Counted from the stretch's first letter, positions 1 to 13,693 are shown. The stretch: 64,000 bases of DNA from Polyodon spathula (GCF_017654505.1 NC_054535.1:80464103-80528102); one strand, 5' to 3'. The notes: generated by a model from the sequence alone, not told the origin. Translations and numbers: made by a program.

Positions 1-482
1 CTGGGATATCCAAACACTTGGATATTATTTTGTACCCTTTCCCTAATCTATGCATTTGTATTACTTTATCTCTAACTTCTGTAGAATGCTCTTTGGTCTT
101 CATTTTCCTTCAGATTCACAGCCTTACCAATGATCCTTCAACAGTGGGGTTTTTATCCAGAAAATGTGACAGCAACTTTAATGGTTCACAGGTGGAGGCC
201 AATGGTAAGGTAATTGTGTCCTCGTTAGGGCAATTTCTTTCATCGGTGCAAACTGGGAGCTTCCACAGCACAGGGGTTGAATACTTATGCAAGCAAGATA
301 TTTCAGTTTTTTATTTTTCTTAAAAATATTTCCCAACATAAAACCAATGTCACCTTACAATAATTGATTTTGAGTTTCAGTGTTTAAAAATAAAATATCA
401 AACAGAACGAAATTTCAATGTACCATTTGTAATTCGGTAATATGAGAGAATTGGTCAGGGGTCTGAATACTTTTGCAAGGCA

Positions 483-487
<5 letters not shown>
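1..487 (-). mobile_element. Tc1/mariner element, partial, cut by window edge
   Basis: The right end reads, on the minus strand, as a Tc1 terminal repeat (CAGTGCCTTGCAAAAGTATT) next to a TA. Minus-strand translation from an ATG at 103 down to base 1 gives a Tc1 transposase N-terminus (MKTKEHSTEVRDKV...), the first helix-turn-helix of the paired-like DNA-binding domain. The rest of the element lies left of the window. Bases 104-487 are the 5' untranslated and subterminal part. The element sits in the last SLC25A46 intron. The start of the reading frame looks intact, but nothing can be said about the remainder. Confidence 0.8.

Positions 488-549
<62 letters not shown>
486..549. repeat. (TA)n microsatellite at a Tc1 end
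   Basis: An uninterrupted TA run begins at the TA target dinucleotide of the Tc1 terminal repeat. Its position suggests it grew from the target-site TA. Confidence 0.95.
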
Positions 550-552
<3 letters not shown>

Positions 553-2031
553 GGTATTTTTACTAAACTCAGTCACCCCACTGACTAGTACATAGATTAG
601 ACTAGGCTTAGATATAGCCTTAGTGATACAACAGTACAAATAAGTGATGTCAGTGAAGGGGATGTTGAAAAAAAGAAGCTGGCTGAAGATTTACCCATGG
701 CTAGAGTTTAATAATGATAGTGGTCTGCAATGTTTGCACAAGTGTAATTTGCTAACTGCTGTTACAAAGCCTGTACAAACAACAAAAAAATTGAATAGAA
801 ACTTCGTCAGGCAATGGAAAGTGCTCTGCATCACAATGATGAACAGCTGGATGTGCTTAATGTTAAATGTTTGAGAGACTTTATATAGTTTCACAGTTCT
901 TGAAATGTACAGTTGCAAAGGATTTACAGTTTGTTGTGGTGCATTGCTGGACACTCCATTCAGGAAAAAAAACCCCGGCATGCTGTTTTAAAGCATACAC
1001 ATTCTAACCCCTTTCGTGAAAGCACACGGATTACTAGTTGAAAGCAGAACTACGTAAGGTAGTGACAATTTATTACACAAAAATAAATGAATACAGAAAT
1101 TAGTGCACTTCTCAAGGTTGTATTTTGTTCACTATCTCTCCTACTCGTTGTAATTTTAAGCCCATTCTTTCACAGTTCAATTTAATTCTGTCTAATCTCA
1201 TCCTTTCTGCAGTACTTGATAACTGGAAATTGACGTTAATATTATTATTATTGTCGGACAAATTGTTATGCCCCCATTTCTTACTTGAACATTAGGTCAT
1301 TCAATCCTAGAACACTTCGCTGCCGATTTAGACAGCTCTTCTTCCTCCTTTGTTTTTAAACGTTTTTGAGTTGGCATGGTACTCACTGATGGAAAAACCA
1401 CAGTGACCCTGCCAGTGAACACGTGTGATTGAAAATATCTGGAAGCGCAGTCATATTGAGCTCAGCCTAACATAACAGCGCCCCTCCCTCTGTTTGCCTG
1501 TCATTAACCAATGATACAGTACTTCTTTCTCGTGGCTTAGTGCCGATGGGAGCATAGTAAAATGAATGGCAACAATAATACATTATCATAATGAGTCATT
1601 TTCTCTCAGGATGAGATTAGACAGAATTAAATTGTATTGTGATGTGCTGGTCCTAAGGAACACGGAGGCAATGACGAGTGGGCTTACAGGCAACTTTTGC
1701 CATAAGTTTTTGTCAATTTGAGAGGCATTGCAGAAAGCAGCTTGGGCACTCCTACAAATGCTGCCGGTGCAGTTGGTTATTTTGCGCCCTGCACATGTCA
1801 AATTGACATGTTACAAGTCAGAAAGTGGAAGAGGCTTAAGAACAATGCATTTCATATTCATCTTTGGAACAAGCTGCTGGTTTCTGCCCATTTTAATTCA
1901 TTAACAAACAAAAAAAACTTGAAGAACAAAAAAATAAATTGTGACTGTCATTTTGATTGTTTTGGCTTTACCATTTCATCCTTTTATTGTGTACTTCCTT
2001 ACAGCTGTTTATTTATTGATGTCATTTGTAG
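550..2031 (+). other. SLC25A46 last intron, with an inverted-repeat pair
   Basis: This is intron sequence ending in the acceptor at 2030-2031. No coding exon of SLC25A46 was recognised in it. Bases 1178-1204 and 1608-1634 are a perfect 27-bp inverted repeat about 400 bp apart, probably a degenerate foldback element. Short open frames here have no family resemblance. Confidence 0.6.
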
Positions 2032-2610
2032 AGTGAGGTCATCCGCGATGACCCGGGAATCCTGGACTGTGTGAAAGAAGGGGTCGGTCGATTGATTGGA
2101 ATGGGCATCCCCCACAGCAAGCGACTCTTCCCTCTGTGGGCACTGGTTTTTCCCACTTTCCTGCATGGAGTACTCCATTACATCGTCAGCGCTTCTGTCC
2201 AGAAGTTGGTGCTGCTTGTTTTAAGGAGGAAATCTCCTCAGGGGCAGTTGACAGATGGCACACAGCCTATTCAGAACATGCTTGACGCGTACTTCCCTGA
2301 ACTCATGGCGACGTTTGCAGGAAATCTCTGTGCAGATGTTTTGCTGTACCCACTGGAGACAGTGCTGCACCGTCTTTACCTCCAGGGTACCCGCACCATC
2401 ATAGATAACACAGATCTGGGTTTTGAAGTCCTCCCTATTAATACACAGTATGAAGGACTGAGAGACTGCATTAATACAATCAGGAAAGAGGAGGGAACCC
2501 TAGGATTTTATAAAGGCTTTGGCTCTATTATTGTCCAGTATTCACTGCATGCTGCTGTGCTGCAGATCACTAAAATGATTTACTCTGTAATGTTGCAAAA
2601 TGCTGTCTGA
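2032..2610 (+). CDS. SLC25A46: SLC25A46 terminal coding exon
   Basis: This exon encodes the C-terminal 192 residues of SLC25A46, an atypical mitochondrial carrier family protein of the outer mitochondrial membrane. It is linked to mitochondrial fission, cristae organisation and lipid exchange, and to optic atrophy and neuropathy in humans. The exon starts after an AG acceptor at 2030-2031, at a codon boundary (SEVIRDDPG...), and ends with TGA at 2608-2610. Recognisable blocks are [68 protein letters not shown] and FYKGFG, followed by [13 protein letters not shown]. The carrier signature region PLETVLHR lacks the basic residue a transporting carrier would have at the sixth signature position, as expected for this divergent member. 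Upstream exons lie left of the window. No frameshift or stop is seen. WDR36 follows downstream in the same orientation, the vertebrate order. Confidence 0.96.
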   Translation, partial: SEVIRDDPGILDCVKEGVGRLIGMGIPHSKRLFPLWALVFPTFLHGVLHYIVSASVQKLVLLVLRRKSPQGQLTDGTQPIQNMLDAYFPELMATFAGNLCADVLLYPLETVLHRLYLQGTRTIIDNTDLGFEVLPINTQYEGLRDCINTIRKEEGTLGFYKGFGSIIVQYSLHAAVLQITKMIYSVMLQNAV

Positions 2611-3790
2611 AAACAAGGCCAAATGCTGCCTGAAAACAAGGCCCTGTATATAGATTGGTTCCTGTCTTGAGAAGCCTGCTGGTTTGGAACTGTACTGTAA
2701 CAGAAGCACCAGCTCAAACAAAGTTTCATTACAGAACAGAAACAATTCTGTAAAGATTTGTTAGAACCACATTTGGCTAAAATATACTGAGCTTTTTTCA
2801 GTTGCTTGATTTGCACTTGTTTGGCAATTCACATACTCTCTGTTGGCTGTTCACTCATCTTCCTTTGTTGTAAAAGTTTCATTATATACAGGATTTTTAA
2901 ATAGCTATCATGTCATAGTCTTTCCTGTTACAGTGTTTTTTTCGTCCCAGGTGTTTCATCCCGTTAATTTCAGCTTTATCTTTAATCAAAACATGTGATT
3001 GATCAGTCCCTATTGGATTTAGGACTGCACCACTACACTACCTTACAGTTCAGCCATTTTCATTATAGTTTTTCAGCACATACCACACCATAAATACTAC
3101 ACTCCCCTTTGGCACACTTTTATCCTTTTTATTTCTGATGGTTAAGAGAGGGGAACAGCATTTGGCCATGCATTAATAGAGGATATAACTGAATACAAAT
3201 TATACATATCCCATTTTTATGAAGTTCATGTTAGTGTAGCAATTCTGATTGGCGTAATGTTGAATAACCAACATCTTTTAAGGCCCATAGACAAACAAAA
3301 TCAAAACACTATGAGCAAATAAGGCTATTGTACATGCAACAGACTGGCTGTGCACATTCAGGTTTATACTTTGATTTCACAGTTCATTTTCTGTTTTAAT
3401 TTTCATTTCATGAAAATTAAAACAATAGTGTAGTATTTATGTCTGGCTCCTGTCATATTTTTATTATTTTATTTCTTGATAAAGATAAGACACTGGTGAT
3501 CTGTTTGAGTTGCAGGTATCTGAAAGGTGAGCTGATTTTAAATGTACATAAAATGTGAAAAAGATTAATATATTTAGCACTGACTCCGCACTATGCTTCT
3601 GTTTGCTTGGACTACTAAAGTTGAGGGATGTAATAAAGCTATGGTAGAATGATAGTGCAAAGTTATTCCAGTTGTATTGCTTGGTTTAGATATGTGTTGC
3701 CTCTATAGCTTGGTGCTTGAATGATGTACAGTACCAAGGTTGTTTATATTTTTGTGAACAATTTCCCAAATAAATTTCTGAAATGGGATG
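2611..3790 (+). other. SLC25A46: SLC25A46 3' UTR with two poly(A) signals
   Basis: This is AT-rich sequence after the SLC25A46 stop with no open frame of interest. AATAAA hexamers at 3632-3637 and 3769-3774 are plausible polyadenylation signals; which is used cannot be told. The UTR end is inferred. Bases 3791-4075 show nothing recognisable. Confidence 0.6.
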
Positions 3791-4075
3791 TCTGAGAATA
3801 TATTAATTATTGGCCATGTGTTAAAACATTCCACTGCCAATCGAACAACATTAACTGGCAGAATATGTTTATTGCATGGAAAGAGAGATAGCTATCACAT
3901 GCAAATGGCATATAGCCTTCACTGCATAATAAAGTTGTTGAAGTAATGACAACTTAATAATTCATGCAAAACAAAGTTAATGTTGCCGCCACACCTCGCT
4001 CAAAATCTAACAGCACAACTTCACTTTGCCTGTGACTAACATGGGTGATTTTTCTATTATTATTATTAGTATTAT

Positions 4076-4610
4076 TATTATGATGATGAATTTATTTAGC
4101 AGACAAACAGGTGTTGCTGGTCAGTACAGGGTTACAATACAAGGTTGATAATAAATGAAGTAAAATTTACAGTAAGTTCAAGTAATACTACAATGGGATA
4201 TAGGATGCAACAAGGATTACAATAAGTTGTATCTACAATGACATAAGGGTCAAGGACAGTGCATTAGCTAAGGATCTAATAATGTAGTGCTGAGGTCAGG
4301 CAAGTCCAGTACATAGTAGGAAGGGTAGATCAAGAGATTGACAAGTGCACTTTAAACAGGCTCTTGAGGCGGCACATGGCAGTGAGAGATGGTGCAGTTC
4401 TGAACTTCTCTGGTAGCTGGTTCCACCACAGAGGGGCTAACAAAGAGAAGGAGCGGGAATGACTGAATGGGGAGTGGAGGAAGGTAAGAGCGGGCAGTGT
4501 GGTGAAAAATAAATGCTTTTGTGCTGTGAGTTGTGAGTTGCTTTCTGAGTTGTTTGTTACCTTGTATGATGAATACACCGCATGAACTCCCAATCTCCAT
4601 GTTGCATGTG
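4076..4610 (-). mobile_element. LINE (L2-like) 3' fragment
   Basis: Minus-strand reading from about 4593 to 4330 gives a typical C-terminus of L2-type LINE ORF2, including the pattern SFSLLAPLWWNQLPEKFRTA followed by SLFKVHL. It is 5'-truncated, as most LINE copies are. The lower-coordinate side is its 3' untranslated tail. Confidence 0.65.
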
Positions 4611-4879
4611 TCAGGAGATTAAAACAATGTCTTTCTCAGAGATTCCTGATAGAATCCTTTCTGGCGCCAACGTCAGACTCCATAAAAACCCCTATCGTTA
4701 AGTATAGTTGTCCACATTTCTCCTGCGTATGTTTGGGTATGGACTTAGTCTAGGATTGGCCTTTGCATTCTTTTGTTTACGACTGTCAAGCAATAAAAAA
4801 TGAATCTTAGTTAATCTTGGTTTTAATCGCATATTTAATTGTATAGAATTACTCCATCCATCTCATTCATTTGTTGTAT

Positions 4880-4885
4880 TACTGA

Positions 4886-4951
<66 letters not shown>
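4880..4951. repeat. (ATT)n microsatellite
   Basis: An almost pure ATT run with one missing base around 4920, lying just before an L2 3' fragment on the + strand. Confidence 0.95.
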
Positions 4952-4954
4952 TTA

Positions 4955-5327
4955 AAGTGTTCTTATTACCTATAAGGCCTTACATGGTCTTGGACTTTCT
5001 TACTTTCAAGATCTGCTGACCCCACATGTCACTGGTCGTTCCCTGAGATCAGAAAATGCTAATCTTCTGACAACCCCTAAGATTCATTTGAACTCTGTTG
5101 GAGCCAGGGCATTTAGTAATAATTCCCCTTGTCGCTGGGACTTGCTCCCGAGTCGTATCGGGAATACTAGCACAATTTGAATCTTTTAAATCTTGTTTGA
5201 AAATATATCTGTTTGGGTCTGTTTATTTGTAGCTGGATTATATATTAGACACAAGATTTTTTTATATTTCTTTTGTAAAGCACCCTGGAATGCCTGCATG
5301 AAGAGCACTGTATAAGTGAAATTATTA

Positions 5328-5365
<38 letters not shown>
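4955..5365 (+). mobile_element. L2-type LINE 3' end
   Basis: + strand translation shows the C-terminal L2 ORF2 pattern: YKALHGL-like start, then DLLTPHVTGRSLRS, then an ARAFSNNSPCRWDLLP-like block. The characteristic L2 3' tail follows (AGCACTGTATAAGTGAAATT) and runs into ATT repeats at 5322-5363. Several indels show it is old. Confidence 0.75.
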
Positions 5366-5601
5366 TATTATCCAAAAAACAACCCACCATAAAAAAATAT
5401 GTTGTCCTATTTTTTAATTAATATTGTTGCCCCCTCTTTGTAGTTGTAGATTTATTTACAAGGAATCATACAGAGAAATGCCAGCATTTTGCTGTTAAAT
5501 TGTTTGAACCAACTGGTAAATCACGATGGAGTCAGTTTATTATTCAACTTAATGCATTTCAAATTATACTGTATATTTTCTTATGTTTCCTTTAATATAT
5601 A

Positions 5602-7265
<1,664 letters not shown>

Positions 7266-7289
7266 TGTGTGTGTGTGTGTGTATGTATA

Positions 7290-7373
<84 letters not shown>
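7266..7373. repeat. (GT)n-(TA)n compound microsatellite
   Basis: A GT run (7266-7282) changes into TA repeats to 7373, directly at the right end of the Tc1 element. 7374-8068 holds no gene; 7400-7540 has MITE-like internal repetition of TTATAAA and GTGTTTA words. Confidence 0.95.
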
Positions 7374-7376
<3 letters not shown>

Positions 7377-8068
7377 ATCTATTAAAGTGTTTATTAGCTG
7401 ACCTTATAAAGCATTAATAATGGCACTAATAAGGTACTTTATAAATATTTATAACCTGTTTGGTCATAGTTTATACACTGTATTCATCACCTATAAAGTG
7501 TTCACAAAGTGTTTATTATTGGACCTTTAATAGTGCTAACGAAAAATACTTCGCGTTGGCTGATATTTTAGTAAATCAAAAATCTTTTTTTTTTTCTATT
7601 ATTGTTCTATTACCATAAACAAAATGCCCATTCTGCTGCATTGTCAGTACTACAGTTTGGAATGACAGCTCACAACCAGAGCGTTCTTGAAAACACACCT
7701 CTGGTCTTGGTATTTCATTTATACAATTACTGTTGCATGAGACATTTTACAAAATGTTTAATTGTATGCAAAAGTACAAAAATGAAACACCTTAAAAGTT
7801 TACAGGTAATGCATTAGTTTAGCATTGTTGGATTTCCTCACTCACACTGTACAACTCACTTCTGCAGCAGGGTACAGGATTCATAAATCAAAAGTACATC
7901 GCTTGTAACTGCTTTGATCAGGAATTTGACCACCACATTTGTATCACATGTTCTCATAGCAGCTCTGGATAGTTAATAGAAACAAGATTTGAAAAATGAT
8001 TAGTGTACACTTGTTAAAACCTGCTGTGTGTGTTTTTTTTTTTTTTTTTTTTGTACTTTTGTTGGTAA

Positions 8069-8201
8069 ACTGCTCCTGTTGAAATTATTCAAATTGATCT
8101 ATCCTTGGCATCATACATTCTTCTACAAAATGTAATTCAGTCTGATGAAAAATGTATGATGCCAAGCAAGGGTCAGTTTGAATCATTTCAACAGAAGCAG
8201 T
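8069..8201. repeat. Long hairpin, about 50-bp imperfect arms
   Basis: Bases 8069-8119 and 8151-8201 are inverted copies with few mismatches (ACTGCTCCTGTTGAAATTAT against its complement ending AGAAGCAGT), separated by about 31 bp. The transcript would fold into a long stem. This is most likely a palindromic MITE. A small-RNA precursor is possible but unproven. Confidence 0.8.
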
Positions 8202-8606
8202 GTATAGATCCACCAGATACTAAACTAAAACCGGATACTTCAAAAACTACTTTTGCAATCAGACATGTGTGAACATGAAAAGCATGTCAAGTGAATTTAA
8301 ATGTTAAGATCATCACCAAGCCCCCTTATAGAAGCTTCCCATAGTAAAAGCAAAGCAAAATGTGAAAAAAAAAACAATGAAAACATATTAGTTATGCTAC
8401 TACTTTGCAGGAACTGACAGAGCTAGTTCAACACATGAGCGCTACTACATGCTGTCTTGATCCTATTCCTACAAAACTATTAAAATATGTTCTTGGTGTT
8501 AATACCCACATTTTAAAAAGTATAAATGGTTCACGTTCCTCCTGTATAGTTCCCTCAGCACTTAAGGTAGCTGTGGTAAAGCCTATGCCTAAAGTCCTCA
8601 ATAACG

Positions 8607-9146
8607 TGTAGAAAACAGAAAGTTCTGACTAGAGGACTTCAAAATGGAGCGAGGTAACCAGTGGAGGAACACAGAGAACAGTATTAGGTCCTCTGCTATT
8701 CCTAATCTACATTAATGACTTAGATTCTGGTATAGTAAGCAAACTTTGCAGAATTTGCAGACGACAGAAAAATAGGAGTGACAAACACCGCTGCAGCAGC
8801 GAAGATCATTATCTAGACAGCATTCAGAACAGGGCAGACACATGGCAAATTACACTTAATAGAGAAAAGTGTAAGGTACTGCACGCAGGCAATAAAAGTG
8901 TGCATTATAAATATCATATGCGAGATACTGAAATTCAAGACAGAATCTATGAAAAAGACTTAGGCGTTTATGTTGACTCAGAAATGTCTTCATTTAGACA
9001 ACGTTGGGAAGCTATAAAAAAAAGGGCAACAAGATGCTTGGATATATAGTGAAAAGTATTGAAGCAAGGAAATAATGTTAAAACTTTACAATGCATTAGG
9101 AGGACCTCATCTAGAATATCGTGTTCGGTTCTGGTCACCTTGCTTA
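8607..9146 (+). mobile_element. CR1 LINE RT fragment inside L2
   Basis: The sequence starts at the CR1 block QKVLTRG, continues through VLGPLLFLIYINDLDSGI (the RT active-site region in CR1 style) and NREKCKVLHAGNKSVHYKY, and ends in an EYRVRFWSP-like block. Both edges abut L2 sequence. It is much like the CR1 copies at 41126-43776 and 61845-63472. Stops and frameshifts are present. Confidence 0.75.
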
Positions 9147-10018
9147 GTTTAAATTTCTTCTGCCTATTAGTTACTTGCCGTACAGACATCAAGCATTGGA
9201 TGTCACTGAATTTTCTAATGTTGAATTCAGATAAAACAGAGGTTATGCCAGTGGGCTCACAGAATCAACTAAAAGGAAATGTGGAACTACATGATCTCGA
9301 CCCTGCAGACTCTCATCAAAACTTAAACTACAAATTAAGTCTGGGGGTCATCTTTGATCCTGATCTCTCATTTGAGACACATATTAGGGAAGTTACTTTT
9401 ACCATTTGAGAAATATGGCCAAACTTAGACCAATTATTTCCATATCTGATGCTGAGAGACTAATGCATGCCTTTGTTTCATCTAGAATTGATTATTGTAA
9501 TGCACTTTTTTCTGGTGTCCCAAAACGTGTGGTATCCTGCTTGTAACTTGTTCAGAATACTGCTGCTAAATGCTGACTAAAACCAGGAAAAGTGAACATA
9601 TTACCCCTGTTTTGGCCTCTTTAAACTCCGAGTGTAGTATAAAATTGATTTTAAGATTTTGCTGTTAACTTACAAGGCTCTGAATGGATTAGCAGCTAGT
9701 TATTTGCAGGAGTTACTGACCCCATATTTCCAAACCGCACTATGAGATCACAAGATGTGCAGCTAGGGTCAACAAAAGCAACACTGGAGGTAGGGCTTTT
9801 TCTTGTAGAGCTCCTAAATTATGGAATGCTCTTTGTCTGAGAAGCTGGTACTCTTACAGTTTTCAAGTCAAGACTAAATGCACTTTTATAAAATGACTTT
9901 CTTATCTTAGTGGGTAATCTTTAATGTAACCTTAAAATGCTGCTTTTGTATTATGTGTATACTGTTATTTAAATATGTTATGTAAATGATCTGATTATGG
10001 CAGTTGTATGTGCGACAT

Positions 10019-10601
10019 TGTAACAGGGCGAGGTCTGTGCTGGCTGTCTGACATAGGCATGATCCTGCAAGGGGAGGGCAGAAGCCCCGTAGGACCAGTC
10101 TATCAATCATGGCAGTGAGAGGTTGGGTGAGGGTGTGTTGTCTCTCTGAATTGTCGGGAGGCGGGCCTTGGGGGGGGGGGGGACGAGCCAGGCAAACCAG
10201 ACTGAGGAAAGCAGCCGATACGATCACAAGAAAGATATTTATTATTACGTACCCAAACAGGACTTGTAGGTAACGGGGACAAACCTGGGCATATAGTATA
10301 GTGAGGGAATAGGAACACTTAGGCTGAAGACCTGAGCTATATGGGTAGTAGTGGTTGTGGGACGCTGCATAGAGCAGCACCTTTTGTTTGTAGTGTTTTA
10401 TTTTTCTTTTGCTTTCTGTTTTGATTATTATTTCAGCACCTGCGCGCGCATCATAGCAGGACTGACCTGAGGAACCTTTCCATTGTTGGTGTCGTTCCAC
10501 CACCGTGGCAGTGCCCTCTTGTGTGTGCAGTAAAAATTAAAAACTCCAGTGAGGTGGTCTCAAAAATAAACATGTCAGTGAATTCCCCACACCCTCCCAC
10601 A
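10019..10601 (+). mobile_element. Solo LTR (Ty3/Gypsy type) with 5-bp target duplication
   Basis: The unit starts TGTAACAGGG and ends CTCCCACA. It is flanked by perfect GACAT direct repeats (10014-10018 and 10602-10606). It carries a promoter/R-like block, GCACCTTTTGTTTGTAGTGT. It is inserted in the 3' tail of an L2 LINE, whose sequence continues on both sides. There is no internal retroelement sequence, so it is a product of LTR-LTR recombination. Strand is inferred from the R-like block. Confidence 0.85.
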
Positions 10602-10725
10602 GACATGCTATACAAATGTATTATGGCATGTTCTTTTTCTCTGCTATGTACTGTACAGTGCTGTGCGATACTTTTATATAAAAAGTGCTATATAAATGCA
10701 ATAAATAAATAAAAATAAATAAAGC

Positions 10726-11936
10726 ATGATAAAGTATACAGCTGGTAAGCAATGTACAGACTTTTCTTCACACCTTTAAAAAAAAAAAAGATACCTGTTT
10801 CAATCACAGCTGAGAAAAGCTTTAATTGAAAAAATGCGTTTTTTTAAGTTTTTCTTTTTCTGTGAAACAACTAAATTGTAAGTCACTTTTTCATTTAAAA
10901 GCAGAAGTGCCTCATCTTTATTAAGGTAAATACAGTTATATATAACGTTTGTAACAAAGTGTGTCCAGCTAGACCTACAGAAGGGGCTCCAAGTTCCAGG
11001 GGGGTCCAACCCTTGCTCTGGCTATCCTGCAGGAAATAGCCAAACCTCCACGACGGCCTTGTAAGAGTGCTACCTCCAGGTACCTGTAGAAGGGCCCTAC
11101 CCTTGTAGCAGACAGACCGGGGAAACCTACCAACCACCTTGCCAGTGCCATGCTGGAGCGATAACTAAACAATCCCTGGCTACTAATCAGACTGCTAGGA
11201 CAAAATAATGTTCCACCGAAAAGCCTAACATCTATGTAAATCTGACTGCAGCCCGACACCAAGTTATGTGATTTTCTTTCTAAATTTATAATCAAGTGTT
11301 TTGCGTAAATACTCATATGGCTCACGGGAGAAAGTTAAATTAAAATGAAAACATTCCTTGAATTGCAGGGTATAGCTGGACAGTATTCCTACTGTATGTA
11401 AGCAGAAATTATACTTTTGTGTTTTTTACATACAGTATTATTTTGATTGTACCTCCATAATCCAGCACATTTTTTACATGGCAGTAACAATCAGCTGTTG
11501 AAGCCATTTTAGAATTAGAAGCAATAAATATGTTTGAAAATCCACAGACCTTGTATAAGAAACAAAGCTGTTCTGTTTTAAGCTTTCAAAGAAACTGAAA
11601 ATGCTGAGCAAATCAAAGCTTTGGTGAATAAAGTGACAACAACCATAAAAAGCCAGAAATTAAATTTAATTAAAAAAAATTATAATTTTCATTCCACTTG
11701 CAGACGAATCTCGAATGTCTTTTGAGATCAATGTCGTGCAGATGTTTAAACACAGCCATGATACACTCAATTTACCCTTCACCTGCAATGTTTCTTCATT
11801 TGTTTTTCACGTATACAGTACCTCTCATAGGGCACTTTGTCCTTTTGGGGGGGGTGTATGTTGTCGAAACATAAAACGTGTATTTAAATGACCATTTTCA
11901 AACAGAGGAAGACTAATTCAGTGTTAATCAGAATGG
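10726..11936. other. Intergenic, unclassified repeat-like DNA
   Basis: No gene is recognised. 10970-11220 is more GC-rich than its surroundings and has overlapping open frames on the minus strand, but these match no family I know. It is probably old transposon sequence. Confidence 0.5.
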
Positions 11937-11941
11937 ATGTA

Positions 11942-12555
11942 TGTGGCAATTTTGCCCACCCCTGTGTGTATTTCAGTGTTATATGTTGCGTGTTGTGTGT
12001 TAATGTTGGTGTATAGTCATTGGTACAAGGGATATAAATGGGTCTGTGGAACACGAGTTGTTTAAAATGTATATTTGTATTTAGGCACGAGGAATGCACA
12101 GCACTTCGCGTGCAGGTAAAATGTAATAAAATGCGAGCACTGGGAATTGTACTTTATTAATTCATGTGCAGTTGTACCGCGACTCCAATTGAATGATTAA
12201 TTAGCAATCGAGTCTCGGTACAGCTATATAAAAGCAACATGTTTTCACTCACTCGGGGTTGTGTGTTCGGTGAGTGGAGAACGGGATTGGAGACGGAGGT
12301 TAGAATAATAAGAATAGTTAAAGTATCAGCTCACCGTGTTTGTCCTTGTAGTCCGTTTTGTTTGTCTCTTTATTTTGGCAAAAGTGCCGTGTCCTGTATT
12401 TTGTTTGTCTTACAACCTTTTATTTTCTGTTTGTTCATTATTAAATGCTGATCAAAAGCAATCTCTCAGCTTCACCAAACTCCACCTCTCAGTTGTTTAT
12501 TTTCTGGTTCCTGGTTTCTGGTCTGACGTCACCCACTACAGTCGTCTTTGTGACA
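11942..12555 (+). mobile_element. Solo LTR (Ty3/Gypsy type) with perfect 5-bp target duplication
   Basis: It begins TGTGGCAATTTTGCCCACCC, ends TCTTTGTGACA, and is bounded by perfect ATGTA repeats (11937-11941 and 12556-12560). A TATA box (CTATATAAAAGCAAC, about 12222-12236) and a downstream ATTAAA poly(A)-like hexamer (about 12440) mark U3, R and U5. No internal region remains. A related LTR end occurs in the opposite orientation at 15229. Confidence 0.9.
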
Positions 12556-12560
12556 ATGTA

Positions 12561-13690
12561 ACAAGGATTTTCATAGAGAGCATTCCATCTACACAGTAGG
12601 ATAAACATCAGGTTAGTCAACACAAATATATTTTAAAAATAAAACTGAATATCATTTCAGACAACATTATCTAAACCGTTTTGCAGCTGCATTACCTGGG
12701 CAGCCACAGTGCATGTCCACACAGGTCACCCAGGCAGTCATCAAGAAAGTTTATCGAGATAACAACACCAGCACATTTAAACTTCTTCAAAAGTCTCATG
12801 CATCATAATATGAATAATGATCTGACTGCTGCTGTTGTCAACTCGTCTAGGCTATTAATGCTTGTGTCAAGATAGCTGCTGACCTTTTGTTGAACACCAA
12901 TGAGTACCATTCAGTGTAACCACTTAGTTACAGCCTTATTACATTGGTGTGCTACATTCTCGTTACTTTATTATTTGTATTGTTATAATTTAATGTAACC
13001 TAAAATATACATGAAATGTAGTAACAATACCATTTGTTTAGTCTGTTTCGGAGGTGGGGAGGGGGGGAATCCAAAATCTTTTGAGTTTATGAATTTTGAG
13101 GTCCAACGAAGACTGATTTCTGTAATCCAAATATTCTTATGAGATATATTAAATTTTGTATATTGTATTGAGCTCGTCGCAGCAGAGGAGAGCTGAGCGT
13201 GGGTTTCGATGGAACCAGCTGCTGAGAGGTGTTCCAAGCGCCGATAAAGTCATTGGCAAAGCAGCACGGCTGGAGTGAGGTGGAGAAAGCAAGTTGCCTG
13301 ACCAGAGCACTGTAGGGTGGCGTGCAGCTGATACTGCTGAACCTTCCCCTCCAGGAGCCTGTGAAGCAACGTGGCACTAAGTGAAGCCCTCACATGAAGC
13401 TTCATCAGCACCCTCCCCGCCACAGCTCCAGTAGCCAAGGTAGACCTCGGGAAATGACTCCAGGCCCGCTCTCAGAACCCCAGCAATCAAGACCGCGCTA
13501 AAGCCACTCCCCTCCCTGACCAGCAGTCACAAGGAGGGACCCAACAACCCAGCCTCCACCCCACTCCCCACAAGCAGCTGACAGCACGCCCGCAACCAGC
13601 ACCAGCCTGCCGAAACCGGCCACAGTTGTGGGGAGGATGACCGTAGAGGACTTTTGGGCAAGCTCCCTTCAGGGTTGAAGGAGTCCCCTA
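12561..13690. other. Unclassified, GC-rich from about 13180
   Basis: No gene is recognised. From about 13180 base composition rises sharply and continues into the Gypsy/DIRS remnants, so this is likely part of the same retroelement cluster (gag-side sequence too decayed to identify). Confidence 0.45.
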
Positions 13691-13693
13691 CAC

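Larger units (their letters stand above)
8405..10725 (+). mobile_element. L2-type LINE, decayed, with two nested insertions
   Basis: The 5' part (8405-8606) encodes an L2 reverse-transcriptase start (DPIPTKLLKYVLGV..., VPSALKVAVVKP). The L2 frame resumes at about 9147 with HWMSLNFLMLNSDKTEVM and LGVIFDPDLSFETHI, then IDYCNALFSGVP and YKALNGLAASYL. After 10602 the 3' tail reappears with AAAGTGCTATATAAATGCAA and AATAAATAAA repeats to about 10725. Between these lie a CR1 piece (8607-9146) and a solo LTR (10019-10601). Many stops and indels make it non-functional. Confidence 0.8.

Noticed and set aside
1718..2074. Open frame running into the SLC25A46 exon as an upstream exon
   Set aside because: It is in a different frame from the SLC25A46 exon and has no resemblance to the protein.
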